Source: Lophius americanus (lineage: Eukaryota > Chordata > Actinopteri > Lophiiformes > Lophiidae). From it: a stretch of DNA of 64,000 bases. How positions within the stretch are numbered: position 1 is the first letter of the stretch; every line of letters begins with the position of its first letter. The stretch spans positions 5,844,001 to 5,908,000 of the forward strand of contig JBBDHG010000116.1 in assembly GCA_037951165.1 (NCBI GenBank). Reading direction: 5' to 3'. Positions 27,385 through 40,005 of this stretch are shown here, one piece after another. A program made the position numbers and the translations under genes. The notes beneath the pieces were generated by a model, which was not told the DNA's origin, searched no databases, and saw nothing but the letters and a program-made list of their open reading frames with translations.

Positions 27385-28318
27385 AGTTCAGTGTCTTTGT
27401 CTCTGTGTCTGTGTCTCCGTGTCTTTGTCTCCGTGTCTTTGTCTCCGTCTCTGTGTCTCCGTGTCTTTGTCTCCGTGTCTTTGTCTCCGCCTCTTTGTCT
27501 CCGTGTCTTTGACTCCGTCTCTGTGTCTCCGTGTCTTTGTCTCCGTGTCTTTGTCTCCGCCTCTTTGTCTCCGTGTCTTTGACTCCGTCTCTGTGTCTCC
27601 GTGTCTTTGTCTCCGTGTCTTTGACTCCGTCTCTTTGTCTCCGTGTCTCCGTCTCTTTTTCTCCGTCTCTTTGTCTCCGTGTCTTTGTCTCTGTGTCTCC
27701 GTCTCTTTGTCTCCATCTCTGTGTCTCCGTGTCTTTGTCTCTGTGTCTCCGTCTCTTTGTCTCCATGTCTTTGTCTCTGTGTCTCCGTCTCTTTGTCTCC
27801 ATGTCTTTGTCTCTGTGTCTCTGTGTCTCTGTCTCTGTCTCTTTGTCTCCGTGTCTTTGTCTCCGTGTCTTTGTCTCCGTGTCTTTGTCTCTGTGTCTTT
27901 GTCTCTGTGTCTTTGTCTCCGTGTCTGTGTCTCCGTGTCTTTGTCTCTGTTTCTTTGTCTCCGTCTCTTTGTCTCCGTGGCTGTGTCTCCGTGTCTTTGT
28001 CTCCGTGTCTTTGTCTCCGTGTCTGTGTCTCCGTGTCTTTGTCTCCGTGTCTTTGTCTCTGTGTCTTTGTCTCCGTGTCTTTGTCTCCGTGTCTGTGTCT
28101 CCGTGTCTTTGTCTCCGTGTCTGTGTCTCCGTGTCTTTGTCTCCGTGTCTTTGTCTCCGTGTCTTTGTCTCCGTCTCTTTGTCTCTGTGTCGTTGTCTCC
28201 GTCTCTTTGTCTCCGTGTCTGTGTATCCGTGTCTGTGTATCCGTTTCTTTGTCTCCGTGTCTTTGTCTGTGTCTCCGTGTCTTTGTCTGTGTCTCCGTGT
28301 CTGTGTCTCCGTGTCTTT
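27385..28318. repeat. 0.93-kb hexamer-based array, dominant 14-bp unit GTGTCTTTGTCTCC
   Basis: Built from the hexamers GTCTCC, GTGTCT and TTGTCT. Several frames on both strands are open for 250-336 codons (Lys-Asp-Thr-Glu-Thr on the - strand). This is a consequence of the stop-free unit, not coding selection. Confidence 0.96.
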
Positions 28319-28319
28319 C

Positions 28320-29290
28320 ACAAACATGGACACAACATAACCGAACGTTAAAGGGTTTCACATTTGATAGTTATGATTTGGACTGGCGTTAGTTTTGAGC
28401 ATTAAGTCAGTAAAAGTGTAAAATAATATGAAAATAAAACCTTTGAAGGTGGTTTCATGGAGGGAATCTTTATGCAAACAAATCAGGCGCATTAGAAAAA
28501 CAAAGGCAGAAAATAATGAGAGAGAAATGAGAAAGTCGACCGGAGACAAGAGCAACAAAGGCAGCGTTAGAGGGATGAGAGGCCGCGCTTTGAAGTCGAT
28601 TCAAACGCTGAGCAGAGGAGAGGAGAGATGTGTATCTGTCGGACCTTCCTCTCCACAAAAGGGGAAATGAGGCCCAGGAGAAGAAATCAGAGAAACAATC
28701 TGATTATGTTTCAGATTAAACGTGGGAGAATGTTTTTCTTGCCTCTGCCGTCGTGAGTTTTATATCCACACATCAAAACAGAAGGGGAGGGGCTAGAAGC
28801 AGGTACATGAAAGGACAATGTGAAATATGGACTGCGAGTATAAACAGTATAAACACTCCACTCCAGTCCGATCCATTCCTCCACCGCTTCAGAACAGGGT
28901 CAGAATGATTCATCGCCTCACGAGGATTCCAGATGTTGAAAATGAACAAAAACAGACCCAGAAATATGAAACTGTGGTTTTGATAACAAATAAACTTCTA
29001 CTGACGTACAAGGGGCTCCAGAAAGTCTCTTAACAACACTGAACGTCCAGAAGTAACGTAATTAACTTAATACGAGTGTTCAACGATTTCCACCAAATTA
29101 TTACCTAATTATATATATATATATATATTTATATATACATTTACATATACATATATATTTCCACACATCAAATTAAGTAGATGGCAGACAGACCACTGGA
29201 GGTAACAGTAACCGGAGGGACTGGTCTCATTCAGGACCGAAGAATCATCTGGTTGTTGCCAGGTTTCTGTAAGGCACATAACATCCAGAC
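28320..29290. other. Intergenic DNA, nothing recognised
   Basis: Contains (TA)n near 29112-29160. No gene seen. Confidence 0.45.
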
Positions 29291-29302
29291 ACTTCTTCAG
29301 GA

Positions 29303-29533
29303 TGTGGTCATGTATGAGGCATGATTTAGAATGTGGTCATGTATGAGGCATGATTTATAATGTGGTCATGTATGAGGCATGATTTAGAATGTGGTCATGT
29401 ATGAGGCATGATTTAGAATGTGATCATGTATGAGGCATGATTTAGAATGTGGTCATGTATGAGGCATGATTTATAATGTGGTCATGTATGAGGCATGATT
29501 TAGAATGTGATCATGTATGAGGCATGATTTGTT
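29303..29533. repeat. 29-bp minisatellite derived from LINE coding sequence
   Basis: Eight copies of a unit starting GTATGAGGCATGATTTAGAA and ending TGTGGTCAT. On the - strand one copy continues without break into the LINE frame below, where it encodes LIHDHILNHASYM. Confidence 0.93.
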
Positions 29534-29990
29534 TGTGAGAGATTGTGAATTAAAGAGTTTGATTTTAATACTAGATGGAACAGTGAGTCTCTGTATTGGC
29601 CGAAGAAGACTGAAATCCACTCCACGTTTTCTAACTCGCACAGTGGATGATTTTATCGAGGAAACTCCGCTGCCAATAATGGGAAGAGCGACACGTTCTG
29701 ATGACTCGTCTGAGACACGACGGTGCACACGTCAGACCAAAAGGACGGAATGGAGTTATCGGAGCGGGAGCGGGAGTAAACAAACTTAGAACGGCAACTT
29801 CTGTGAATGTAACGGGGTCGGCGAAGGAGTCCAAGTTGTTTAATAACCGATATGAACAACGGAGTGTTGTAGTTGTGGAATTTCATCAGTTGGGTGATGG
29901 AATAATTCATCATCTTGCCAGTCGTGGAGACTAGCCCGTTATTAGCCGTTAGCCATGGACGAGACACACAGAGGACGTTAGTAGCCGTTA
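29500..29990 (-). mobile_element. L2-like LINE ORF2 5' fragment (pre-endonuclease and endonuclease start)
   Basis: In two shifted - strand frames: LGLLRRPRYIHRSCRSKFVY, then NSIPSFWSDVC, then IKIKLFNSQSLTNKSCLIHD. The last segment corresponds to the N-S-Q-S-L-x-N-K opening motif of an L2-type apurinic endonuclease. Truncated and frameshifted, with its end expanded into the 29-bp array. Confidence 0.6.
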
Positions 29991-30474
29991 TTTTCATGGA
30001 AATGATGCTGAGAAACAAAAAAAAGACTATCAAACACAGAAAGTGATATACAACGGCTTTTGGTGAAAGTGTGACGGGGCCAGTGAGGAAGAAGACGGAT
30101 AAACAAACTGACATCAACGATGAACAAACAGAAACAGACATAAACGATGACCAAACAGAAACAGAAGTCTCCGGGTGATGCTACACCTGCAGCAACAGGT
30201 AGGCGGACCGCCACCAGACTCAGTAGAATTCTTACAAATACAGAATAACAGATACACATACGGATATAAATCCAAAAGGTTTGCTGGTGAGCAACAATAA
30301 AAGGTATACTTGTCGGTTTATAGTACTGCAGGCTGTAGAACTCTGATGGGACAGACAACGCCAGCGTCCAGACTGCAAGTGATATATAATAATAATATAA
30401 GGATAATATATATATATATATATATAGATATATATCCCCCCGGCCCTGAGAGGGGACACACAGGGACCTTACTA

Positions 30475-31508
30475 ACCTGCAATCATGCAGGATTATGTGT
30501 GATTATACAGGATTATATGTGATTATACAGGATTATTTGTGTTTATACAGGATTATATGTGATTATACAGGATTATATATGATCCTACTGGATTATATGT
30601 GATTATACAGGATTATATGTGATTATACAGGATTATTTGTGTTTATACAGGATTATTTGTGTTTATACAGGATTATATGTGATTATACAGGATTATATGT
30701 GATCATACAGGATTATATGTGATTATACAGGATTATATGTGATTATACAGGATTATATATGATCCTACTGGATTATATGTGATTATACAGGATTATATGT
30801 GATTATACAGGATTATTTGTGTTTATACAGGATTATATGTGATTATACAGGATTATATGTGATTATACAGGATTATTTGTGATCATACAGGATTATATGT
30901 GATCACACAGGATTATATGTGATTATACAGGATTATTTGTGTTTATACAGGATTATTTGTGTTTATACAGGATTATATGTGATCATACAGGATTATTTGT
31001 GTTTATACAGGATTATTTGTGTTTATACAGGATTATATGTGATCATACAGGATTATATGTGATTATACAGGATTATATGTGATCATACAGGATTATATGT
31101 GATTATACAGGATTATGTGTGATCATACAGGATTATATGTGATCATACAGGATTATATGTGATTATACAGGATTATATGTGATTATACAGGATTATTTGT
31201 GTTTATACAGGATTATATGTGATCATACAGGATTATATGTGATTATACAGGATTATATGTGATCACACAGGATTATATGTGATTATACAGGATTATATGT
31301 GATCACACAGGATTATATGTGATCACACAGGATTATTTGTTCTTATACAGGATTATTTGTGTTTATACAGGATTATATGTGATCATACAGGATTATATGT
31401 GATCATACAGGATTATATGTGATCATACAGGATTATATGTGATCATACAGGATTATATGTGATCACACAGGATTATATCTGATCACACTGGATTATTTGT
31501 GATTACAG
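30475..31508. repeat. 1.03-kb minisatellite, 20-bp unit GATTATACAGGATTATATGT
   Basis: About 51 head-to-tail copies whose variants fall into a few classes (TATATGTGAT, TTTGTGTTTA, GATCATACAG, GATCACACAG). Blocks of the same variant order recur, for example 30541-30660 and 30721-30840, which points to higher-order duplication. Confidence 0.97.
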
Positions 31509-31509
31509 G

Positions 31510-32760
31510 ATGGCTGTAAGGAGACCAGCTCTTTTATTCCTTCTCAACCCCCTACGGCAGTATTCTTTCTGCTCTACTGAAAAGAGCTCGTCTGAAAAGG
31601 TGCTCATCCATTCAAACCTGTCTGAAGGTGTTTCTGTCTGAAGGTGTTTCTGTCTGAACCTGCTCTGACCTTTGAAGCATGTTCATCTCAGCGGCTTTAA
31701 TCATCTGAGAGCGGAGACATAATGGACCCACTCACCAGCAGGTGGACCCACACAGAACGACACAGGTGGGTTCTTGAGTAGACACATCAGTGACATGTAA
31801 ATAAGAAGTCTTATTTATGCACCTCTGTTAAACAGAGAGAAAAGCAGATGCAACCCCCCACACCCACCCACCCACCCACCCATTAGGCTGACCAGGTGTC
31901 CCCCTTTGTGCGAGACTGCACAGAATTTTCATCTCTTGTCCCGTCGTCCCACATATTGACAGGGCGTTCTCCATTTTGATTGGCTCTAGTTTTCATAAAT
32001 CAACCCAGCAGCAGAGACGCTTTTCTAAAATCTGGATTTTATCCAGTGGTTGTTGAGAACGATGTCATCACGGCTGCCTGTGTGACGTCAATCAAACGGA
32101 GAACACGGGTCAAGTGCTCGACAACCTGTCCCCGTCCTCGTTCGGTCTTGCCGGGACAGTTGAGAGTCAAAAGTCACAAACTGTGCAGGTTTTGGCAAAA
32201 TATGATGGGAGGAAAATAAAAACCTGAAAATGAAACAAAAGAAGAAAATCTGGAAAACAGGGGCCCAAAAAAAAAATGCACATCAGGATTTGGCGACAAA
32301 ACGCTAAAACATCCGGACCTCTATGCTCGAGGATGGGGAGATGATGGGGGGATCAGAGAACAGCTCACACACATGAGGAGTGTGTGACGAGATAGAAACC
32401 CAACAATAGGAACCTGACCTGAACTCAGAAAGTGAAAACACTGCAGGATGAGAAGAATACACCTTCAATGTAAAAGATTAAAGCAAAAAGAAAACCCTAA
32501 CAAAAATACAAAAAATACAAAACACGACGCCTCGAGTTCAGAAATAGCTGTTTCATATTAAAGCTCTGATTTCCAGAAAGTTCGGGAAGAGGTTAAAATC
32601 TCGGTTCTCCGCTCAGACCCGGGGCGGAAGGTGAGGGTAAAAAGTGAGGTGAGATGAGGTGAGATAATCTGCTCACGTCCAAAATCATGCTGGGTGAAAC
32701 GAGGAGAATGAGAGAGAGACAGTGGAGCAAAAGGAAAAGCCTCCCTGCAAACCTCTCCTC
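31510..32760. other. Intergenic DNA, nothing recognised
   Basis: Contains a CCCACCCACC tract at 31860-31882. No gene seen. Confidence 0.45.
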
Positions 32761-32764
32761 CACG

Positions 32765-32835
32765 CCGGAGGAGAGGAGAGGAGAGGAGAGGAGAGGTAAG
32801 GAGCGGGGAGGGGAGGGGAGGGGAGGGGAGGACGG
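32765..32835. repeat. Polypurine tract, GAGAGGAGAG then GGGGAGGGGA repeats
   Basis: Nearly 70 consecutive purines in 10-bp and 5-bp repeats. Triplex- and G-quadruplex-prone. Confidence 0.9.
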
Positions 32836-33762
32836 AGGGGGAGGCAGAGGGATGGCGGGTGCGACTGGAGGCTGCTGAGGTCCATGATGTGGGACATGTG
32901 GAGTCATTATTATGATTCCTCTCTCCCTTTCTAACACCCGTTATTGTTTTCTCTTCCTCCTGCAGTTCCAAAAAAGGATAGAGCTAAAGTAGCGGGGGGG
33001 GGGGGGGGAGAGGAGGGTGTGGGGTAAAAACAGGGGGGGGGGAACCAAGCAGAGGAAAGCCCCTCATCAGACTCCATCAGTACATGAACATGAGTGACCA
33101 TGTTGAGGTCGCCCAGCAGAGCCGAAGGGACTTCTCTCCAGCGCCATGGGGTGAGTACCGTTCTGAGAGATGGGTTCTGACCGCAACCGCAGGCATCCAT
33201 GATAGAGAGTCGGGTGTGTTCTGCAGTTTCCTGTGTGAGAGGCAGAGTAATGGAGCGAGGACAGCTTTGTGCTTGTTCAAGGAGAAGGAGGAATGCCCTG
33301 ACTGGGAGTGCTCTCTGAGCCGTCTTGTTGTGGAACCATGTGGGTCGGATTCCTTCGGCGGCCCGAGAGGAAAGAGGCTCCGGCCGGCGAAAAGGAACAA
33401 CGCGAGAGAGGAGCGCCGTAACAAGTCCAAAGTTCAAAATTGTTTTCCCTCCATTTCCCTCGTATTATTTATCCTCCACACACTTAGATGACACCCCCTC
33501 CTCCTCTCTGATGGGTTTTCGCTTCGGCGGCCCGGGTCGGCACAGATCCCACACTCCAGAATCTCACAGCTCCAGTCCCATCGGGGTCAGAGCACTTGTG
33601 GGCTGAATCAGAACCATTTCCAAGAATAGGTTGAAAAGCTGAAGTCAGGAAATCCTCGTCTGCTTGACCCATGTTTCTGAGAGAGGACTAACGGGTCAGC
33701 TGGAGACTTTGGCTTGTCGACTGGTCAGTTCTGTGTGTTTTTGTGTTCTCTGGTTTCCAGCT

Positions 33763-33808
<46 letters not shown>

Positions 33809-34390
33809 CACAACAGTATAACATAAATATCAGGGTTCTGAAGTTCTTTCCCATGTTATTTTTTCCCCTCTGAGCTCCAGATTCTTCACATTTTTCCTCT
33901 TATCTAGCTGCCACTCGCTTCCGCGGTCTTATCGCCGAGCCTCAGAGGGGTCGGCAGCCCGACCACCTGAGCCCGAGGATGAGTTTGCTCTGACTATATA
34001 AGGGCTCGGTTCTGTCTCCAGGGCTCTGGCTCATCATTCCTCAATCTGGCCCGCTTTAAGGGGAAATGTCTCCTGGAGCCTTCTTCCACATTAGAGATGT
34101 TTATTTGCAGAGCGCTTTTTAAATCTTGTGGGAAGTGGATGTGACGTACCGGCGAGGAGGACACAGCGGAGGAACGAGGGGTTTGTGAGGAGGGGAAGTT
34201 TCTTTGCCTTAGATCGTTCTCAGTAGGTCACCAACGTTTGACAACTTATTCAACTACATCAGAATATAAAGCTACTCAGCACTTTATTAATAATAATATT
34301 AATCCTTTAATGTCCTGCTCAACTGTTTGGGTTGGGACATTATGAGACCCTCTTCTTGAAAAATGGGACTGAACCTATTTATAATTTTAC
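32835..34390. other. Intergenic DNA with unassigned open frames
   Basis: Frames of 135 (+, 33084-33491) and 168 (-, 32931-33437) codons overlap each other. Neither resembles a protein I know. A poly-G run lies near 32993-33010, (CT)n at 33768-33806 and a TATATAAG at 33996. No gene model can be supported. Confidence 0.4.
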
Positions 34391-34394
34391 TCAG

Positions 34395-34560
34395 CTATGC
34401 TAAACCATAGGGGGCCAAGAACAGAACCCTGGGGGACCCCATAGGTCAAACGGGGGTCACCGAGGAGGAGGAGGCTACTGAGAAAGATAAGTAAGATTTG
34501 TATAGAATATTAAAGTCTGTAAGGACTTAATACAGAGAATTATGTCACATGATTCGACCA
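34395..34560 (-). mobile_element. LINE reverse-transcriptase remnant
   Basis: The - strand of 34410-34445 reads Gly-Val-Pro-Gln-Gly-Ser-Val-Leu-Gly-Pro, the conserved non-LTR reverse-transcriptase block. A similar remnant lies at 49030-49200. Outside the motif the frame is lost. Confidence 0.42.
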
Positions 34561-35265
34561 GAAACCGTCTAATAATTTCATAAAGAATTGATTGAATTGA
34601 TGCAAATTTTCATCATGAAATAATTTTACCAAACGATTATCAATAAATGGTAAATTTACAGTTTCTAAGATATTAAAATAATAAATGCCACAGAGAAATA
34701 AAATATCCAAATGAATAAATGTTGTTGTTGTTGAGGACTTTAAAGGATGAAGGGGGGTGACCAGGAAATCATTAGATTTGGTATTTTTAAAGGAACGTTT
34801 TACCGAAAACATAGAATTTTAGTTGTAATGTTCCTCTTTATTGGTGATGTTTCTTACGTCACAAATATTCCTGCAGCTTTAGACAAAAACAGCGTGTTCC
34901 TAAACAAATGAAGAAGATGAAGAAGAACTTTTAGTAAACACACGAAGACAGCCAAAAAAAACAAAACCATAAAATGGCTCCGTATTGATAATCCAACACC
35001 GCGTCCCAGATTGCTTACTTCCATAAGTATACTAGTATGCAGAACAGGATACTGCATGGGAGTAACCCTACCCACAGAGTGTGGATTTCAACGGTGTGCA
35101 GAAGTTTTCAGAGCGAGAGCCGCCTCAGACCCCGACAGTAACTGACATATTATAAATGTCCAAAACATCTTCAGGCTTTTTCACCACGAAAATGAAATGA
35201 CAGAATGTTCTCCCAGTTCTGTATGAAATCAAAAATTACTTTTATGTGTATCGGCCTATTACTGT
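34560..35265. other. Intergenic DNA, nothing recognised
   Basis: AT-rich. No coding block seen. Confidence 0.45.
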
Positions 35266-35266
35266 G

Positions 35267-35469
35267 CAGGTGGGGAACCCACTGTGCAGGTGGAGAACCC
35301 ACTGTGCAGGTGGAGAACCCACTGTGCAGGTGGAGAACCCACTGTGCAGGTGGAGAACCCACTGTGCAGGTGGAGAACCCACTGTGCAGGTGGAGAACCC
35401 ACTGTGCAGGTGGAGAACCCACTGTGCAGGTGGAGAACCCACTGTGCAGGTGGAGAACCCACTGTGCAG
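35267..35469. repeat. 20-bp minisatellite, unit TGTGCAGGTGGAGAACCCAC
   Basis: Ten copies. All but the first (TGGGGAACCC) and the last (TGTGCAGCTG) are identical, indicating very recent expansion or homogenisation. Confidence 0.97.
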
Positions 35470-35479
35470 CTGCTCCATG

Positions 35480-36100
35480 ACACCCCTTCAGGTTAAGCTC
35501 CATGGACAAAGCCCCGCCCACCAGATGCTCGCCAACTAGCTCCCCTACCAGTTTCTGCTCCAGAAGGATGCCCTGGTCCTATTCCACAAGAGCAATGACG
35601 TGAACCAGAATAGAATGCAGTGCAGAATAACAGGACACCCATCAAATGCCATGCAGTAGTTTTTGCTTTGTTTGTTTGGTTTCATGGATTTACGGGAATG
35701 TCATTTATTTATCTCAGCAGAAATCAGGTGAGGATAGAAATATTTGTCATTGTTTGTGTATAATCACAGAGTAAAGTTTAAGACTAAAATACTTTATTTT
35801 AGCTCTTACACCATGGTTATGAAAAGACACCTGATAGTTCTGGAGCTACTTCATCTGCTAATATTAGCTAATAGTGTCTGATACCAACATTTTAAAGTTA
35901 CAGTAATGTGCTTCACCATCCCGCAACAACGGCCCCACAGTCAATAAACACAAGTGTGATTTAAAACATTATAAGGAAGTGTGGCGGCAAAATAGAAATT
36001 CTGACAGAAGGACTTACGGAGCTTCAGACCAAATGACGATTCTCTTAAAGAACTGAAGACCAGAGCGGTTAGGATTAGAAAACAGACATATAATAGCCCC
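35480..36100. other. Intergenic DNA, nothing recognised
   Basis: No gene, RNA or named repeat seen. Confidence 0.45.
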
Positions 36101-36105
36101 TCACT

Positions 36106-38745
36106 TTAAGATAAGATGAGATAAGATACAATAGGAATCCATACAATGTGACTTTATTAATCCCGAAAGGGAAATAAATTGTTGAAACGATAAGAAACCC
36201 TAAGAAGTTACGATAAGATAGAATAAAGTAAGCTAAGCTAGGTTAAGCTAAACTGAGATAAGAAATGATAAGATGAGATAGGATAAGTTAGGATAAGATA
36301 AGTTACAATAAGATATGACTTTATTGATCCAAAAGGGGAATCAATGGTTATTTTTTATTTATTTTATATCTAATAACAATGATTTACTTATATCCAAGTT
36401 ATGTTCACAATACTTTTTTGTAGAAACTAGAGAAGAAAAAAGAAACTCCACTAGTTAGTAAATGTGAACTATTAGAGTAAAACAGGATGTAGCAGACGTT
36501 CGTCTCAGTTGGGTTCTTTTGCGACAGGAAGTTGTTTATGGAAAACTTTGGTGGGTGTCGACAAACGGGGGATCAAACTTATCACCTAGTAGAAGAAAAG
36601 GCAACGTCAAAGCAAACACAGAGACTCATGGAGACTCTAATAAGTAGATGGGGGGGACCAGAAGGCCACCCTCAGGACATCGACCCGGTTGGCAACCGAC
36701 TGTCGCCTAGGAAAGGGGGCTGGCGCCTTTGCCTTCAGCCGCCAATATGATGTCTAAGTCTCCAGAAACCACAATATCCCAAATCGATTCAAAAAGGCTG
36801 GAATGCATGAAGAGGATGAAGATGAGCTCCTCAGCATGTTTCTATAAGAATCAGCGCAGGTCCCAACATGTCAGCCAGAACTACTTAAGAAGGTGAAAAT
36901 ATGACATATGTATAATGTAAGAGTTGTTTCACTGCCCCCTAGTGGTGACACCTCAAAGCATACCTTTTCATGGAGAAGTACCTTCGTCCTTTCAAACGTC
37001 CTTCTGATGTTCTTCTGCAGAGACCGAGGCTGGGTCACACCCCTGAGAGACCTATCACGGATATAATAAACGCCGTGAACGCTCTCATCTGTTTATACAG
37101 AGATATTTATTTTGCTCTTTGTCTGGCGGGAGAAAAACCCTTTTGGGTGTAACGGTTTGATTTACGGCCCGCCTCTTCTGCTAGATCTGGATTCCACTGC
37201 ATGGAAGTTATTACTTTATAATGGGAACATGTAAGCAAAGGCCATGTGCTTTTCATCAGCGCCGGAGAAACAATCGCATAATGAGAGAAGCATGATCAAA
37301 GAGGGACGAGCTGCAGCAAGTGATGTGTGGAAGTGGACCCGGGTCTGAACGGATCGGTTTTTTCTTGTTTGGGTCAAATTTCCTCTGTTCACACTCTCTC
37401 TCTCTCTGTCGCCATTTCCAGTCTCTTTTCTGTTGAGGTTGCATGAGTCACTTATTCCCACTGGGGGGGACGGCCATGGAGCCAAGTTCCCTTTGTGTCC
37501 ATCCCAAAGATTCCATGTCAGAAAAAAAAGGAAAACCTTTAAAACTGAGATGAGACGAGAGAGAAGAGAAGTAGTGATACCAGAGAAAGGTGATATGAAA
37601 AGAAAAACTTAATTCATGCACAGAACCACACCGAGGAATCTTCTCTCCTCTGCGTTGGACCCCTCCTAGAGAGGCGGTGGGAAGCCCCTGTGAGGACCCA
37701 GGGGGCCGGGCTTTCCAGGTCTTGCTCAAGGCCTGTTGTGCGAAGGGCTGGGACTGTAACCCAATCCCCCGATTATGGGATGGCCACAGTATATTCTGAG
37801 CTGAAGAAACCCCTGGAGAAGCTGCTCCTCGTGTAAAAATGACACTTTGTGGAATTTGTTCCCCTTGAATTCATGATTATATGGTTATATTTATGATTTG
37901 AGTGAAAACAAATAAATGTTGATCAGTCAAACGGGGAGAAAAAAAGGCAAATTTTTATACAGGCCTGACACCAGGTTGTTTTTTTTTTGCCCTTTGTCAT
38001 AACTGCCCTGTCATTTTTTCTGAGCAGACCTCGGCTCGGGGTAAATGTAACCGGGGGGGAAAAACCACTCTGCTCTGGGTGGCTGGTGGGTTCCTGCCAT
38101 GCTCGTCAGAATAAAGGGGCGTGACCCCACTTGAAAACGTAGACTGTGAGGTCTGTCCAGTTCACCTGTGGGGATGATCTCAGCGGGCCGTTGATGGCTG
38201 CTGGTTCGGTCCAGAGTTAAATAAGCAGTATGTTCCGGGCGTGGACCTCCATCTACCTCTTAGATTTTCACGAGTTTCCATGTTTGCTCTGACGTCTTTT
38301 CTTCTACTGAATAATAAGCGTGATCTTCTGTTTTACAACCCTGACGACAACAGAAAACTGTTTTTCCAACATAACTTCTTAACCATCGGCTGGATTTATT
38401 CCAACTGAGGTTCATATGAATCAACTCAACGACATGTATATGATGTTTTACTCTAATAGTTCACATTCTACTAGCTAGGTGGAGTTTCTTTTTTCTTTTT
38501 TCTACAAAACGTACGTGGACATAACTTCATATTTCATTCAAGGGGTTCAATCAGGGGGATTGCTTGCACAACGCAGGGCACTGGGGACTTTGTGGATTCG
38601 GGGATATACCCTTGCTATCGGGGACGATAGCAGAGGCCCACATTTAAGTAAAACATTTTCATTAGATATAAACTAAAAGAAACAAACAATTTATTTCCCT
38701 TTGGAATGAATAAAGTCATATCTTATCTTACCTTATCTTATCTTA
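36106..38745. mobile_element. Non-autonomous DNA element with long inverted arms (about 2.4 kb), flanked by a GATAAGATAA-type tract
   Basis: The left arm (36300-36483) and the right arm (38445-38745, inverted) share TGACTTTATTGATCC-type ends and a near-identical inner block, AAGAAACTCCAC...TGTGAACTATTAGAGTAAAAC. The right arm carries about 120 extra bases (38543-38645), related to 52486-52560. A further copy of the terminal block is at 36140-36185. No transposase frame is seen between the arms. Confidence 0.6.
37615..37800 (-). mobile_element. SINE-like fragment inside the inverted-arm element
   Basis: The - strand carries GGGTTACAGTCCC (B-box-like), then GTCCTCACAGGGGCTTCCCA and GTGTGGTTCTGTGCATGAAT, matching the layout of the copies at 10655-10800 and 55410-55560. 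Confidence 0.4.
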
Positions 38746-40005
38746 TCTTGTCTTATCTAATCTTACCTTATTTTACCTTAACTTACCTGTCCATTACTTA
38801 CCTTATCTTATTTTTATCATATCTTATCTTATTGTATCACATCATTTCTTATCATATCTTATCTTACTGTACCTGACCTTACCTGTCCATACCTTACCTT
38901 ATCTTACTTTATCTTATCATATCTTATGTTATCATATCGTATCTTATCATATCTTATCTTACTTTATCTTATCATATCATATCTTATCATGTCTTATCTT
39001 ACTTTATCTTATCTTATCTTTTCTTATCTTATCATATCTTATCTTACTTTATCTTATCTTATCATATCATATCATATCTTATCATATAATATCTTACTTT
39101 ATCTTATCATATCTTATCATATCTTATCATACTTATGTTATCATATCTTATCATATCTTATCATATCTTATCATATCTTATCATATCTTATCATATCATA
39201 TCTTACTTTATCTTATCTTATCATATCATATCATATCTTATCATATCATATCTTACTTTATCTTATCATATCTTATCATATCTTATCATACTTATGTTAT
39301 CATATCTTATCATATCTTATCATATCTTATCATATCTTATCATATCTTATCATATCTTATCATATATCTTATCTTACTTTATCTTATCTTATCTTATATC
39401 ATATCTTATCTTATCTTATCTTATCATATATCTTATCATATATCTTATTTTACTTTATCTTATCATATCTTATCATATATCTTATCATATATCTTATCTT
39501 AACTTATCTTATCATATCTTATCTTACTTTATCTCATCTTATCATATCTTATCTTTTCTTATCATATCTAATCCAATCAGATCGTATCTTATCTTACTGT
39601 ACCTTACCTTACCTGTCCATACCTTATCTTACTTTATTTTATCTTACTTTATCTTATCATATCTTATCTTACTTTATCTCATCTTATCATATCTTATCTT
39701 TTCTTATCATATCTAATCTAATCAGATCGTATCTTATCTTACTGTACCTTACCTTACCTGTCCATACCTTATCTTACCATATCTTACTTTATCTTATCTT
39801 ACTTTATCTTATCTTACTTTATCTTATCTTACTTTATCTTATCATATCTTATCATATCTTATCATATCTTATCTTATATCTTATCATATCTAATCTAATC
39901 AGATCGTATCTTATCTTACTGTACCTTACCTTACCTGTCCATACCTTATCTTACCTTATCTTACCTTATCTTATTTTATCTTATCTTACCTTACTGAACC
40001 GTAGC
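38728..40005. repeat. 1.28-kb (TTATC)n/(TCTTA)n pentanucleotide array
   Basis: Pentamers TCTTA, TCATA and CCTTA continue without a break from the terminal ATCTTATCTTA of the preceding element. Longer blocks recur: AGATCGTATCTTATCTTACT followed by GTACCTTACC appears at about 39587, 39726 and 39901. Confidence 0.96.

Noticed and set aside
27323..28361. Open frames of 249-336 codons on both strands
   Set aside because: Stop-free 14-bp/hexamer array. Frames are open on both strands in parallel with no start context or unique domain.
30475..31508. CRISPR-like array of 20-bp units
   Set aside because: Units abut directly with no unique spacers, and the context is a vertebrate genome. It is a minisatellite.
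32931..33491. Overlapping 168-codon (-) and 135-codon (+) frames as genes
   Set aside because: They overlap each other, resemble no known protein, and lack splice or promoter support beyond chance.
33990..34010. TATATAAG as a promoter
   Set aside because: No downstream coding exon or other promoter signals within reach.
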